Source: Candidatus Poribacteria bacterium
GTDB lineage: Bacteria; Poribacteria; WGA-4E; WGA-3G
Reading direction: 5' to 3'
Assembly: GCA_009845505.1 (NCBI GenBank)
Contig: VXZL01000280.1
Coordinates: 1-6,835 of the forward strand
Length of the DNA stretch: 6,835 nt
Below the pieces are notes generated by a model, which did no database searches, was not told where the DNA came from, and worked only from the letters and a program-made list of their open reading frames with translations. Of the stretch, positions 6,806 to 6,835 are shown piece by piece; the stretch's first letter is position 1, and each line of letters opens with the position of its first letter. A program made the translations under genes and the position numbers.

Positions 6806-6835
6806 TTGTATCGCTACTTTAAATTACAGAAATTA

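Noticed and set aside
1..6835. CRISPR array, tRNA, rRNA or insertion sequence
   Set aside because: No regularly spaced repeats, no cloverleaf or rRNA-like sequence, and no transposase reading frame were found.

Overview
The window carries six genes, all on the minus strand, so transcription runs from the right edge to the left. Nothing supports a gene on the plus strand. The likely source is an uncultured bacterium of the Candidatus Poribacteria type. The pointers are a secreted LamG-domain protein whose C-terminus (VEPAGKLSMTWG) resembles a tail I remember from many poribacterial LamG proteins, and a dense mix of toxin-antitoxin and DNA-defence genes. No rRNA or tRNA gene confirms this, so the assignment is tentative.

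Right part (about 5110-6805): a secreted LamG/concanavalin-like protein with a signal peptide is followed after 22 nt by a GalU-family sugar-1-phosphate nucleotidyltransferase with a GTG start. These look like cell-surface or carbohydrate genes and may be co-transcribed.

Middle (about 4573-5113): a compact toxin-antitoxin pair. A DUF4258 (RelE-like) protein overlaps by 8 nt a small YgiT/MqsA-N-like antitoxin that has lost all four zinc-ligand cysteines of that fold. The toxin has no ATG or GTG start. Family-like sequence continues in frame for about 14 codons upstream, up to the stop codon of the nucleotidyltransferase, as if the 5' end of the toxin gene was cut at a recombination junction.

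Left part (2-4447): two large genome-defence genes. First comes a 929-residue fusion of an N-terminal PD-(D/E)XK nuclease, an N6-adenine DNA methyltransferase and a C-terminal recognition region, in a Type IIG (MmeI-like) layout. After 66 nt comes a gene that runs off the left edge (530 residues visible). It joins an Mrr-like PD-(D/E)XK nuclease to a STAND-type P-loop ATPase, the layout of Avs-like antiviral sensors. Their order, spacing and shared theme suggest a two-gene defence module: one protein that marks and cuts DNA, and one nucleotide-switched nuclease. This pairing is the most interesting feature of the window, but joint function is inference.
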